From positions 11,919,501-11,983,500 of the forward strand of contig CM060196.1 in assembly GCA_030549335.1 (NCBI GenBank): a DNA stretch of 64,000 bases, written 5' to 3'. Of this stretch, positions 1 to 12,509 are shown piece after piece. This DNA comes from Pontederia crassipes (lineage: Eukaryota; Streptophyta; Magnoliopsida; Commelinales; Pontederiaceae). The position numbers and the translations under genes are program-made. The notes beneath the pieces are model-generated. The model was not told the DNA's origin and did no database searches. It saw only the letters and a program-made list of their open reading frames with translations. Position 1 is the first letter of the stretch. Every line of letters begins with the position of its first letter.

Positions 1-1808
1 TATGACAATATACATCTGAAAAATAACATATATATAGAGCCTATTATTATTTTCCGATTATTTTGGAAAGTAAATAATATCATATAATATTTTTAAAATG
101 TGTTGATTAAATCTAAAAGTTAAAACTAAATATATATATAACCTATTATTATTTTTAGAAATTTTGGAAAAAAAAAAGAATATCATACAATAAAAGTTTG
201 TTGATTAAATCTAAAAGTTAAAACTAATTAATTCGAAGTAGGCTTCTTAATTTGTTATATAAGTTAACAAAAATAAAATATGATTAAATTTATTAGCATA
301 ATTTGATAACAAGCAGACTTCTTTTGGTATGACTAATAAAATAATATTTTGTTTCTAAAAGATAATGTAAGTTAATAATGGTTTATTTTTAAAAGATAAT
401 TTGTCATTTTCTGAATTAAAATATGATTTAAAATAAATACTTTAATTTGACTGAAATTTAAAATTAATATTTTCTTTTTATCCATTTGAGTATGATTAAA
501 ATAAATTATATTTTCTTAATAAAAGATAATGTGCAAGTAAATAATCACTTCTTTTTAAAAGACAATTTGTTATTTTCGGAATTAAAAATGCTTTAAAATA
601 GAAATATCAATTTAAGTCAAATTAAGATTAATCTTTGCTTTTTATAAATTTGAGTATGATTAAAATAAATAATCTTCCCTTTCTCAAAGGCAATGCACAA
701 AATATAATAAAAATAAATAATATTTTCTTTCTAAAAAATACAATTTACAAATGTAATAAAAATAATAATTAATTTTAAATTATGTTATAATAGTTTTTTT
801 ATACAAGTTAACAAAAATAAATATGATTAAATTCATTAGCATAATTTGATAACAAGCAGATTTCTTGCATTATCATTAAAATAAGTAATATTTTGTTTCT
901 AAAAGATAATGTCGAAGTATATCATGATACATTTTTAAAAGATAATTTGTCATATTCAGAATTTAAAATGATTTAGAATAAATAATTCAATGTGAGTGAA
1001 ATTAAAATTAAAATTTTTTTATCCATTTGAGTATGATTAAAATAAATAATGTTTTCTATATATAAATGATAACGTGCAGGTATAATTTCTTTTTAAAAAA
1101 TAATTTATTATTTTCGAAATTAAAAATAATTTAAAATGATATTTCAATTTGAGTCAGATTAAGATTAATATTTACTTTTTTAAATCAATTTGAGTGTGAT
1201 TGAAATAAATGTTCTTCCCTTCTAAAATGTAATGCACAAATATAATAAAATAAATAATATGTCCTTTCTAAAAGGTGTTGTAGAGGTGTCATAAAACAAA
1301 TAATATGTCATTTTTAAAAGATAAATGTATTATTTTTTAAATAAAAAACTTAAAGTAATGTTTTTAATTGAGTACAATTTTAAATAAAGAATTCAATTTG
1401 AGTCAAATAAATATTAATCTTTCTTATATTTTCTTTTTAAAATATAAAGGACAAGTATATAATTTTATAAAATAAAGGTGATCTTATAGTTATTTTTTAT
1501 ATAAGGTAACAAAAATAAAAGTAGGCTAAATTTATTAGCACAATTTAGTTAGAAGCAATTAGTTCAGTATAATTAAAATAAATAAATTTTCATTTATAAA
1601 AGATAATGTACATGTAAATAATATTTACTTTGTGAAACATAATTTTTTTATTTTTTGATTAAAAATAATTTAAATAAAGAAAATGTTCTTTGATTAAATA
1701 ATAATAATTCCTTTAATGTGTCGTGCTTGGATCGATCAATATGACGTGCTATCATGTTGTGTTGACAAGATCTATTTTAAAAACAAGAGGTGTCATGTCG
1801 GATTGACG
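1..1808. repeat. AT-rich diverged tandem array
   Basis: This stretch has no credible gene. It is built from diverged tandem copies. A block beginning near 'gttaacaaaaataaa' recurs at about 263, 808 and 1504, followed each time by similar text including 'ttagcataatttgataac' (altered in the third copy). Inside the blocks, a subunit of about 165 bp recurs from about 390, 553, 932 and 1091; it carries 'aaaagataatttgt' and 'gagtatgattaaaataaa'. A separate duplication of about 100 bp lies at 35-230 ('gattaaatctaaaagttaaaact' region). The array could be a degenerate satellite or the interior of an old transposon. No open frame supports coding. Confidence 0.6.
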
Positions 1809-1813
1809 TTATG

Positions 1814-3571
1814 CGATGCATAAAATGATGTAGCAAAATAAAATCGCTAGCAAGTGCACTAGTCGCTCAAGTAATATAGAAAATAGGAGTAAAAAGTGTT
1901 GAACCCACGAGAAATATTATTAATAAAATATCTGAATTTATAAATTAATAAGAGAGGAAAAACATGTATTTTGAAAATAGATTTTATAAAATTAAATAAA
2001 GAAAATAAGATAAAGATAAGATAATGGTGTTGAAGTTAGGCCTTAGGATGAAAATAGATCAGGATAAATATTTGAATCATAAAAGATAAATTTAATCTTT
2101 AAAGATGGATTAAAATCTCCCTAAAGTAATCTAACATGATTAACTTGTGGTCTCCACGATTAGCATCCATCAACTTAAACATGTAGAACTATCTTAATTT
2201 AATAAGACTTGATGTCTCCACGACTGGTACCCTCAAATCATATTAAAATTAAGATGCATTAAATTGGATTCCCTAGACTATTAATCATTTCATAAACTGG
2301 TATAGACTAATAAACCATACAAATTTGATTCTCCACACACTAGTTATCTAATTTATGTCAATTATAAATTTCAAATAAAATTAATTATAATTAGTATAAT
2401 GAATTCTAAAATTAAACACTCCACAAACTGATATAGCCTAATTCAGAAATTCAATTAACTAACATAAAATCATTAAGTACAATTAATAATTGATCAGAAA
2501 AATTTAAAACAAATAAAATATGGTACAAATATTTCCCTTCAATTAATAATCTCCTAAAATAAAAGATATAAAAATATGGAGTTCATCCTAAAAATTCTGG
2601 AGAGATAATAAAATACAAATTATAAAAATTGAAAGAAATGCACCCAAAATAAAATCAGGATCCTCGAATCTGGACAGACAGTCAGGCAGCCTTTCGGACC
2701 TCCGATCGTCGTACATCTCTCCTCTTGGTCGTATCCTGCAGAGCTCACGATTCGTCGTGGAAGAAACGAATTGGGACGACGGCTTCTTCACATATTTATA
2801 GGTGCGAAAGGCCTTGATGCACATCACGGTCGATAAAATCATACGGTCAACTTTAAATTTGACTACGATAAAACTTGGTTAAGGATAAAACGTTATCCGT
2901 TTTGCACCCGATAAACTTTTGTTGATGATTCTCGGCCAATAAACTTTGTTTAATGATTGAAGTTATCGACTACAAAGCTAAATTATTGGTTAAGGATAAA
3001 ACATCATGGTTTGATTTTGCGGCCGATAAACTTAATGGATGATGTGTTTTGCGCCCCATAATCAAAGCTTCTTAATGCTTTATCGCCCAATGATATATGT
3101 TCATCTCCATTATGGCTGGATTTTTACGGCCGATAGTCTTGATTGGTGATGATGTTTTGCCCCCAAGATAAAACTTCTTATTTGTATCTCGGCCGATAAT
3201 CCTTAGCTAATTATAAGCTTTATCGCTTTGTGCCCAATGTTAGATGGGATATGAGTTTTGTGCCCAACGATACAAGGCCGATAATCACTTTGTATCGACC
3301 GATAAACATAAGCTAACGACTTGCAACTTGAACTCTTAGTTGTATCTTGGCCGATAATCCCCAGATAATCATATACTCGGCTTTTCCTGCAAAATAATTA
3401 ATAAATTTAATTAATTCATCCACAATTAAAAATATTCAGAGAATTAATAATTAAAATGGATAAATTCATAATTATGACTAAAAATGATCTAAAATGATGC
3501 ATGCCATGATCAAATTACTAAAAAATTAACTAAAATAATAATTTAAAATATGTTATATTTTGCATGCATCA
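1814..3571 (-). mobile_element. Solo LTR, family A, copy 1
   Basis: This 1758-bp unit is flanked by the 5-bp direct repeat TTATG (1809-1813 and 3572-3576). It ends in GCATCA and begins CGATGC, probably a mutated TGATGC, giving the TG...CA ends of an LTR. It matches the second copy at 10233-12041 along most of its length, including the block 'gcaagtgcactagtcgctc' near the left end. A TATAAATA-like box lies on the minus strand near 2800, so transcription would run leftwards. The segment 2860-3370 holds degenerate short repeats of 'ggccgataa' and 'gataaa' words. No internal retroviral region is present, so this is a solo LTR left by LTR-LTR recombination. The family is probably Ty3/gypsy, but that is a guess. 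Confidence 0.8.
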
Positions 3572-3576
3572 TTATG

Positions 3577-4499
3577 CCAACTCGACATAGTTCGTGCATA
3601 GTTCAACAGAGCTAACTCGGTCAGGTCGAATGGTCTGTTTTAATTTTCTTGCTCAAAATTTATTTCTATTAATAATAAAATAACAATAAATTATAATAGG
3701 TGATAATAATAATAATAGGATTATTAGATATATAATAATATTTATATAATATAATTATAATTTATAAATAAATATTTAAATATGTAAATATGAAATAAAA
3801 AATAAAAGAAAATGTGTTTGGGACAAGTCCGAGGAATTTCGTGTGGGTCACGTGTTTGGTCGGCAGCATGTACGAAATTTCATCTTTTAAGCGATGAATT
3901 CAATTGTGTCCAAAATAATTTAAACTAAAGAATTCAATTTGAGTTGAAAATAATTAATTATTTAAGAAAAAAGTAATTTAATTAGAAGTTGGGGTCTTGA
4001 TAATTTTAAATTGAATTTTAAACTTTGCAAAATGGAATAACCTATTTATGACATTTAAATTATAATAAATTAGTTTTGATAATTATTATAAATTATAATA
4101 TTTTAATTGTATATTATATATTTTTTATAATATTTGCCGTCCGTGCATCACAGGGGATCAATTTAGGGCTAGTTTGCTACATCTTTCCACCAGAAAGAGC
4201 ACATGATGCATGCCAATCTTATATAGGTCGATTAATTATTTAATACCTTTTATAATGTGCGTATTCATCAGGGTACGTATATGCCAGCACATGAGAGGGA
4301 CACCCAGTCGGCATCTATGACTATGACGATCATACGCTTTCGTCTTAATTAAGCCAGCACCATATATGCCTCTCAAGACTCATCAAGCAAACATCAAGAA
4401 AAGTCCAGTGTACATGACCAGCTATACTGTGCAGTTGCTACATGCCACCGTTTCAAATTGTTTAATCTTACAACTATTGACTAGCTGTACACTTGAGCA
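3577..4499. other. AT-rich intergenic, no gene seen
   Basis: No coding signal is visible. The stretch is AT-rich with a few GC-richer patches (3590-3640, 3815-3870, 4140-4180). The patch directly right of the solo LTR, with words such as 'aactcgacatag', probably belongs to the older transposon into which the LTR inserted, because the left flank at 1720-1808 is similar in style. Confidence 0.4.

Positions 4500-5829
<1,330 letters not shown>

Positions 5830-5904
<75 letters not shown>
5830..5904. repeat. (CT)n microsatellite
   Basis: About 37 perfect CT units over 75 bp. A similar text, including 'gtgaataatt' and 'tttgtgaagtacc', occurs on both sides of the CT tract (about 5770-5828 and 5935-6003), so the tract sits inside a local duplication. 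Confidence 0.95.
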
Positions 5905-5907
<3 letters not shown>

Positions 5908-6060
5908 ACTGATATTTTGATATAGTATTGGCGATGAATGAAAATTACGTGTGAATAATTGAAAAGGTCATGGTAGTATGCATATATTTGTGAAGTACCA
6001 GCATTATTAGCGACTATATAGTAGTATGTATGTATGTGTGAAGGACCAGCAATTTCAACT

Positions 6061-6161
6061 TTCTTCTTCTTCTTCTTCTTCTTCTTCTTCTTCTTCTTCT
6101 TCTTCTTCTTCTTCTTCTTCTTCTTCTTCTTCTTCTTCTTCTTCTTCTTCTTCTTCTTCTT
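6061..6161. repeat. (TTC)n microsatellite
   Basis: About 33 perfect TTC units over 101 bp. Together with the ATT and CT tracts it forms a cluster of three long microsatellites within 1.7 kb, upstream of the anion channel gene. Confidence 0.96.
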
Positions 6162-6975
6162 GCGTATTCCAGTGATTAATTTGAAGCTAGTGAACTTTGT
6201 TCTAATATTTTGATCAATAATATGTTTTCAAGCTGTCAAACTTTTAATAAATTACCAGCAATTGAAACTGCAGAGTGGCCGGAGACGGCTGTTGTGATTA
6301 ATTATTTTGTGATCGGCTGGAAGGTTGATTCAAAATTCTTTTCGGCAACAAAATGAAATATTTGTTTATTTTTCCTTGCAACTGTATAATCAATAATTAT
6401 CTTGCAAGGAGAAGTATATATTTGAACGTCTCTGTCTCCCTCAAATGTTGGCCGCCAGAAGCTTCTGCCATTTCCATGTGTCCAGCTTGTTATGGTTCTG
6501 GATTCTCGAGAAAGAAAATCCAGAAAAAAAATGGTTTCTATACTTTTGTTTTGGTTTTAAATACGTACGTCTAATTAATTAACAGACGCAAGTAATTTAT
6601 TTATCTCAAATCTCCGTGATGAAAAGGTATAATAATATATATCGAACCTCAATTATTAGTCGATATCAATTTAATTAATGTCATACTTTTTAGGAACAAA
6701 GTATCATAACATTTTAGTCATTTTTATTATCACTTACGAGACTCAAGGATTTAGTATATGAAATTAAATTTAAAAAAGAAGACTAAATTTCATTTTTTTT
6801 AAAAAACAATTATGTCAAGGTCATGCCTTTCGACGCCACAATAATAATATTTTTTTAAAAAAAAATGTCGTCGTCCAATGTAGAAAAATAAATAAAGTAC
6901 GTAAATTTACTTCTGCATAACTTTTTTCCCTCTCATGGCAAATTAACGAGACAGAAGAAATAAAAGTCCAAAACC
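6162..6975. other. Intergenic upstream region, no gene seen
   Basis: AT-rich sequence without a supported coding region. A short open frame at 6353-6574 has no recognisable domain and is probably chance. GC content rises from about 6960, where the presumed promoter of the downstream channel gene begins. Confidence 0.4.
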
Positions 6976-6979
6976 GTCG

Positions 6980-7098
6980 ACGTGGCCGCGAGCACCAAAT
7001 CTAACGCCTAGATTTTGTCTACCTGTCTCCGTAGTCAAATGCCCCGCTGTAACGTTGACCGGAAGGTTTGTGGCGCACCTTTGCCTTTACGCCACGTG
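6980..7098 (+). promoter_or_regulatory. Two ABRE/G-box-like elements upstream of SLAH gene
   Basis: ACGTGGC lies at 6980-6986, and a G-box CACGTGTC, containing ACGTGTC, lies at 7093-7100. Both fit the plant abscisic-acid response element consensus ACGTG(G/T)C. S-type anion channels act in stress and ABA-linked physiology, so paired ABREs in this position are plausible. The transcription start is not mapped, so assigning them to this promoter is inference. Confidence 0.4.
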
Positions 7099-7099
7099 T

Positions 7100-8327
7100 C
7101 CAGCTGCGAGGGACCTCTCCCTGCTCGCCGCGTACGTCGAGTTTTTTTTTGCAGTTCTATTTTTATTTGAATTCGTATGCGCGTAAAGGCGTCTCAGACT
7201 AAGCGCCGGAATTATGCCCCAAAAATCTAGCAATTACGGATGATAAGTATGAAATAAGGCAAAAAAGGAAACAAATGGTGGGTGACGCGTATTCATGCGA
7301 AGCTTCGATACATCACGAACCTTCTCCAGCCTGGAGGCCGCCGCTCCTTCCCATTGCTTCATAGCTCCGGGGATCTGCGACTGTTCCGGACGAACTGTGG
7401 GGTTCAGCAGATCGAAAGCTTTGTTTTCCAAAGAGGAAACGTCTGTTTCTTTTTCCTGTCCTTTGTTATTTTTTTTTTCAGTGCAGTTTGGATCTTTGAG
7501 ATGTCTGAAACAACTGTTTCCGGCCTTGTAAAAGGATATCTCTTTGTTAAAGGATTTATTCTGTATTTTTTTCCCTCCTTGGCCATCAGAAATGTTGATT
7601 CTGCTTCTACTTTTGTGGCATTTCTCCGAACTTGATGGATTTAGTAGTGGCATTTGATTTTTATAGTGAAAAGTTGCTTCCGCTGAAGATGGTGTTGGGA
7701 GGAGATCACGAGGGGTTTGATTCTATTCATATAAATGTTCGGAGGACTGTTTTACAGTAAAATGTATGAGAATGTCGAAGGACATTTTTTTCTCTTTTGT
7801 GTTCTCCGTTTTTATAGTCGGCCCCAAATCCGGATAAAGGAGAAGGATTGTGTTAGATCCCGACAGCCGGCATAAAATCTTGTCGAATTTTATGAACATG
7901 TTGTTGTTGTGTTCTCCGTTTTTATCCACCGTTCTTTATTACGAAACAGTAAGAATCTGGTTGCGGTCATTTGGCTGGGAAACATGTTTGTGCTGCACAC
8001 AACCTAAAAATTTGTGCTTTGATTTGAGGGTCTCTGTTGGTCCAGATATATCTTAAGTAAGGAGTATAATGATTGGAGGTGCCTGTTTGAGATTCCTATC
8101 TTGCACAATCTAACTTTTGCGATTATCCAAATCACATAAGATCTTGACCCTGGTTATGTTTTTTTTTTCATGTGTGTGTTGCTCCACCTCCAAATCAATG
8201 TCAAGATTCTCGTGAACTCATCTCTTCCTTTTGCAATTCTATTGAAGTTGAAGTCACGTATCTTGAGAAGAAGTACACATCGTTTATACTATTTATCGTT
8301 TTCTGCATGGTACAGGTTTAAAGTGCC
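7100..8327 (+). promoter_or_regulatory. Probable promoter and 5' leader of the SLAH gene
   Basis: This GC-richer stretch precedes the first coding exon of the channel gene. A good 3' splice site ('catggtacag', ending at 8315) lies 12 bp before the ATG at 8328, indicating that the 5' untranslated leader contains an intron. The leader exon is probably somewhere in 7270-7700, but I cannot fix its start or donor. Open frames at 7234-7653 on both strands overlap one another and look like chance. The words 'tgttctccgtttttat' occur twice (about 7799 and 7910), marking a small local duplication. Confidence 0.4.
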
Positions 8328-8834
8328 ATGATGGACGACAAGCACTGCTGTTCATCAGAAAGTTTGCCATCTCACGAAAGTTACCCATCTTTGTTCAAGC
8401 ACAATAATAATAACAAAGCCTTATCTCACTAGGTGGGATCGGCTACATGGATCATACGACGTCATTCCGCTTTATTAGTAACCAAACCTTTCGGTATATT
8501 ATTCACCAATAGATCTTGCTCTATTAGTTCGCCAAGTGTCCGCCTTGGTCTCCCTCTCCCTCTTTTAATCGGATTCCAGATTATTTGATCTACTCTTCTT
8601 ATTGGCGCATCTAATGGTCTTCTCTGAACATGACCAAACCATCTCAAACGATTCTCTACCATTTTTCACTAATAGGAGCCACTCCGACTCGTTCACGTAT
8701 ATGATCATTTCTAATCTTATCTAATCTTGTATGATCACACATCCATCTCAACATCCTTATTTCGGCTACTCCCACTTTACGTTCATGTTGTCCTTTCATA
8801 GCCCAACATTCACTATCATATAACACTGCTGGTC

Positions 8835-10223
8835 TTATAGCAGTACGATAGAATTTTCCTTTAACTTTATTGGGTACTTTTCTATCACAAAGAACTCCAG
8901 TGGCTTTCCTCCACTTACACCAACCAGCTTGAATTCTATGATTAACACGTCATCAATCTCACCATCTTGTCTTACAATTGATCCTAAATATTTAAACTTT
9001 GTCACTTGAGGAATTATATCCTCCCCTAGCCTAACTTTCAAATCGTCTCTAAGTTGTTTATTTGTGAAATTGATATGCATATATTCTATTTTATTCCTAC
9101 TTAAACGAAAACCCTTTGACTCCAACGTATTTCTCCATATTTCCAATTTTATATTAATCTCTTCTCTTGAATCCGCTAAAAGTACTATATCATTCGCAAA
9201 TAGCATGCACTTAGGTACCTCCTCTGTGATACTCTCGGTTATAGCATCGATAACTAAGTTAAATAAATACGGGCTTAAAGCTGATTCTTGATGTAGGCCA
9301 ATTCCTATAAGAAATTCATTTGTCTCACCTCCGGATGTCCTAACCCTAGTCAATGCCCCATCGTACATATCTTGTATTACCTTAATGTAGGCAACACTCA
9401 CCCTCTTCTTTTGCAAGGCTTTCCAAAGTACATCCATTGGTACCCGATCATACGTCTTCTCTAAGTCAATGAAAGTCATATGTAAGTCTCTTCTCCTACT
9501 TCGATACTTCTCCATCATCTCCCTTAGTAAATAAATCGCCTCTGTAGTGGATCTTCCTGGCATGAACCCAAATTGTCTCTCAGAAATACTAGTCTTCATT
9601 CTCAATCTATGCTCAATCACTTTTTCTCATAATTTCATTGTGTGACTCATAAGTTTAATCCCTCTATAATTTGCACAATTCTGAATATCCCCTTTATTTT
9701 TATAAATAGGAACTAATGTACTTAATCTTCAATCATCAGGCATCTTTTTCGATCATAAAATCTTATTAAATAATTTACATAACCACAACACACATTTTTC
9801 TCCTAAACATTTTCAAACTTCAATCGGTATACCATCCGGTCCAACGGTTTTACCATTCTCCATTTTCTTAAGAGCTTCGTTAACCTTCGAGACTCTAATT
9901 CTACGATAAAATGACCTATTAAGCTCACATTCGCTAACTGTCAAGTCCTCCAAATCACAACGGGAACCTTCACATTCATCATTAAATAGCTTATAGAAAT
10001 ACTCTTCCCATCTGTTCTTAATATCTCCTTCAGTAACTAAAATCTTGTCAACTTCATTTTTTATGCATCTTACTTGATCCAAATCTCTCGACTCCTTCTC
10101 TTTATTCCTTGCAATCTTGTAAATCCTTTGTTTACCAGCCTTTGTCATTAACTCCTTATAAAACCCCTCGTATGCTTTAGCACGAACATCACTAACTGCC
10201 TTCTTAGCCTTCCTTTTTGCCAA
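8835..10223 (-). pseudogene. RTE LINE reverse transcriptase remnant
   Basis: The right part (10223-9813) encodes a charged pre-RT segment and the RT entry motif 'VGPDGIPIEV'. The left part (9620-8835) encodes the RT palm and the region after it. They are separated by stops and frameshifts, including a TGA where copies at 14-17 kb have Trp. The active-site motif is FAND instead of FADD, which removes a catalytic aspartate. The more C-terminal piece at 8662-8462 corresponds to the end of the LINE protein. Compared with the two close copies at 14-17 kb, this copy is clearly older or under less constraint. Confidence 0.8.
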
Positions 10224-10232
10224 AACGATACT

Positions 10233-12041
10233 TGATGCGTTGTATTTGTAACAATAAAATTTGCTAGCAAGTGCACTAGTCGCTCAAGTAATATAGTAAA
10301 AAAGGAGTAAGAGTGTCGAACCCACGAGGAATATTATTAATTCAATATCTGAAATTATAAATTAATAAGAGAGGAAAAACATGGATTTTTGGAAAGAGGT
10401 TTTATGAAATAAAATAAGAAAAATAAGATAAAGATAAGATAATGGTGTTGAAGTTAGGCCTTAGGATGAAAATAGATCAGGATAAATATTTGAACCGAAA
10501 AAGATAAATTTAATCTTTAAAGATGGATTAGAAATTTTCCCAAGTTATTAATTTACAAGATTAACATCACAGAGTCCACAAACTGATAATTCTGCTATTT
10601 AATCCGGTAAATCAAACTATCTTAAATTTAATCAAACCTAAAGTCCCACAAACTGGTATTCGTCAGATAAGATTAAAATTAAGATGCATTAATATGAAAA
10701 TCCTAGACTATTAATCACTCCACAAACTGGTTAGATTAACAGACCACATAAACTTGATTCTCCACACACTAGTTATCAAATTTATGTCAATTATTAATTT
10801 CACATAAAATCAATTAATTTAATTAATGAATTCTGAAATTAAATAATCCACAAACTGGTAAGTACTCAACTCAGAAATCCAAATAATTAAATTAAAAGCA
10901 TTAAGCACAATTAATTAATTGATCAGAAAAGATTAAAACAAATAATATATGGTCAAATAATTTCCCTTCAATAATAATCTCCTAAAATGAAATAAATAAA
11001 AATATGGAGTTCATCCTAGAAATTCTGGAGAGATAATAATAAAGTAATAATAATTGGAAGAATTACACCCAAATAGACAAAAGTCGAAGCTTCGGATCAC
11101 GGGCAAACAGTCGGGCAGCCTTTCGGACTTGATCAGGGTCGCGATCAACTTCCAGCCGTCGCACCTCTCTCCTCTTGGTCGTAGCCTGCAGAGCTCACGA
11201 CTCGCCGTGAAAGAAACCTGAACTTCAGAGCACCCATTGAAACGATGGATTCTTCACGTATTTATAGGGTGCGGACGACTTCAATTTGATCTCGGCCGTA
11301 ACATCGTACGGTTAACTTTAAATTTATAAGATAAACTCGGCCAAAGATAAATTCTTTTATCATTACGCCCAAAGATAAATCTTTCTTATCTTTTTACGCC
11401 CAAAGAGTCTCGGCCGTAAGGAAATTATTTTATCTTTACTTCCATTACTCCCAAAAGATAAAAATCATTTTATCTTTACGCCTTCATATATCTTGTTACG
11501 CCCAAAGATAAACTCATTTTTTATCTTGTTACGCCCTTCATCTTCATGCCATTACGCCCTCCAAATCTCGGCCGTAAGGAATGAACTTATCTTCTTACGC
11601 CCAAAGATAAACTCGATTGATTGTTACACCCTTCATCTTCATGCCATTACGGCCTCCGAATTTCGGCCGTAAGGAAGGAACTTCTTCTGTTACGCCCAAA
11701 AGATAAAAACATTTATCTTTACGCCTTCAAATGTTAGCCGTAACAAAGAATTAAATCTCGTTACTCCTTTTGAATCTCGGCCGTAACGACTTGGGTGTAA
11801 AGCCAAATCTCGGCCGTAAGGAATTTCTTTGAATTTCGGCCGAGATTTGAATTTTCCTGCAAATAATTATCAAAATATAGTTAATCTATCCACAATTAAA
11901 ATATTCAACGATTTTAATAATTAAAATTGATAAATCCGGAATTATGATTAAAAGTGACTAAAAATGATGCATGCCATGATCAAATTATAGAAAATTTAAT
12001 TAAAATAATAAACTAAAATATGTTGTATTTTGCATGCATCA
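10233..12041 (-). mobile_element. Solo LTR, family A, copy 2, nested in LINE
   Basis: This 1809-bp unit begins TGATGC and ends GCATCA. It is flanked by a perfect 5-bp duplication, ATACT (10228-10232 and 12042-12046). It matches copy 1 at 1814-3571 in the same orientation. On the minus strand a CTATAAATA box occurs near 11,260, followed leftwards by a GC-richer leader-like stretch, so its promoter would fire away from the rest of the channel gene. The stretch 11,330-11,860 is a run of degenerate words such as 'ctcggccgtaa', 'ttacgccc' and 'agataaa'. There is no internal region. Confidence 0.88.
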
Positions 12042-12509
12042 ATACTTTTTGCCATCTCTGTTCAAGTACAACACATCAAAATCATTTGCTGATTTCGATG
12101 CAACCCCAAGTCCTCGAGGAGATCCTGCTGTTGTTGAAGTAAGTTACAGCATTTATTTGTTGTTAATCTTTGATGAAATGTCAACTTGGGCGATTGATGT
12201 ACAACTGCTCTGCACTTTTGCTGAATATTTTGGTTGCTTCAACCAAATGTTTTTGTCATTTCTTCAGTGATCCATCGATGCATTGCATGTTTCATAACCT
12301 GCGTACTACTACTGTTTCAAAGGCTGTGATACTTCGTCATTTTTGCATAGTCATTGTTCAATTCTATCAGGTAGTTCTTTTTTAGTTCAATTCTTGCAGG
12401 AAAGAATTCATCCATGGTCTTGCCTTTCAGGTACCAGATTCTACCAGCATTGATATTCCAGCTGATCTACTTAGCATGCCATCGCCTGATTCGTCCATTC
12501 CAATGACAG

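Larger units (their letters stand above)
8404..12051 (-). mobile_element. RTE-type LINE, 5'-truncated, decayed, with nested solo LTR
   Basis: A non-LTR retrotransposon lies antisense to the host gene. Its 3' end is on the left, with a short tail of AAT/AAC units (as read on the plus strand) next to the 'ccttatctcactaggtggga' end sequence typical of plant RTE elements. Reverse transcriptase fragments are readable at 9620-8835, and the pre-RT region plus RT start at 10223-9813. The endonuclease domain is missing. The catalytic FADD box reads FAND, and stops and frameshifts occur, so it is dead. The right end (12047-12051) lies beyond a solo LTR inserted at 10233. The LINE therefore arrived first, into exon 1 of the anion channel gene, and the LTR second. 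A 19-bp target-site duplication flanks the whole nest. Confidence 0.85.
8328..12138 (+). pseudogene. SLAH3: SLAH first coding exon, split by LINE plus solo LTR
   Basis: The exon starts at ATG 8328 (a second ATG follows at 8331), 12 bp after a splice acceptor. It reads about 25 codons to 8402, then runs into the 3' tail of an antisense LINE and stops at TAG 8430-8432. The rest of the exon resumes at 12052, after the insertion, and ends at the donor GAA|gtaagt (12138). The flanks carry a 19-bp target-site duplication with two mismatches (8385-8403 and 12052-12070). Subtracting the insertion and one copy of the duplication leaves 144 nt, exactly 48 codons, and the frame continues into exon 2 in phase 0. 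This shows that one coding exon was disrupted. The encoded segment is the hydrophilic cytosolic N-terminus, which is poorly conserved in the family. As it stands, a transcript read straight through makes only a peptide of about 34 residues. Confidence 0.78.

Noticed and set aside
7234-7653. Overlapping open frames on both strands (up to 139 codons)
   Set aside because: No domain, mutually overlapping, and located in the presumed 5' leader of the channel gene.
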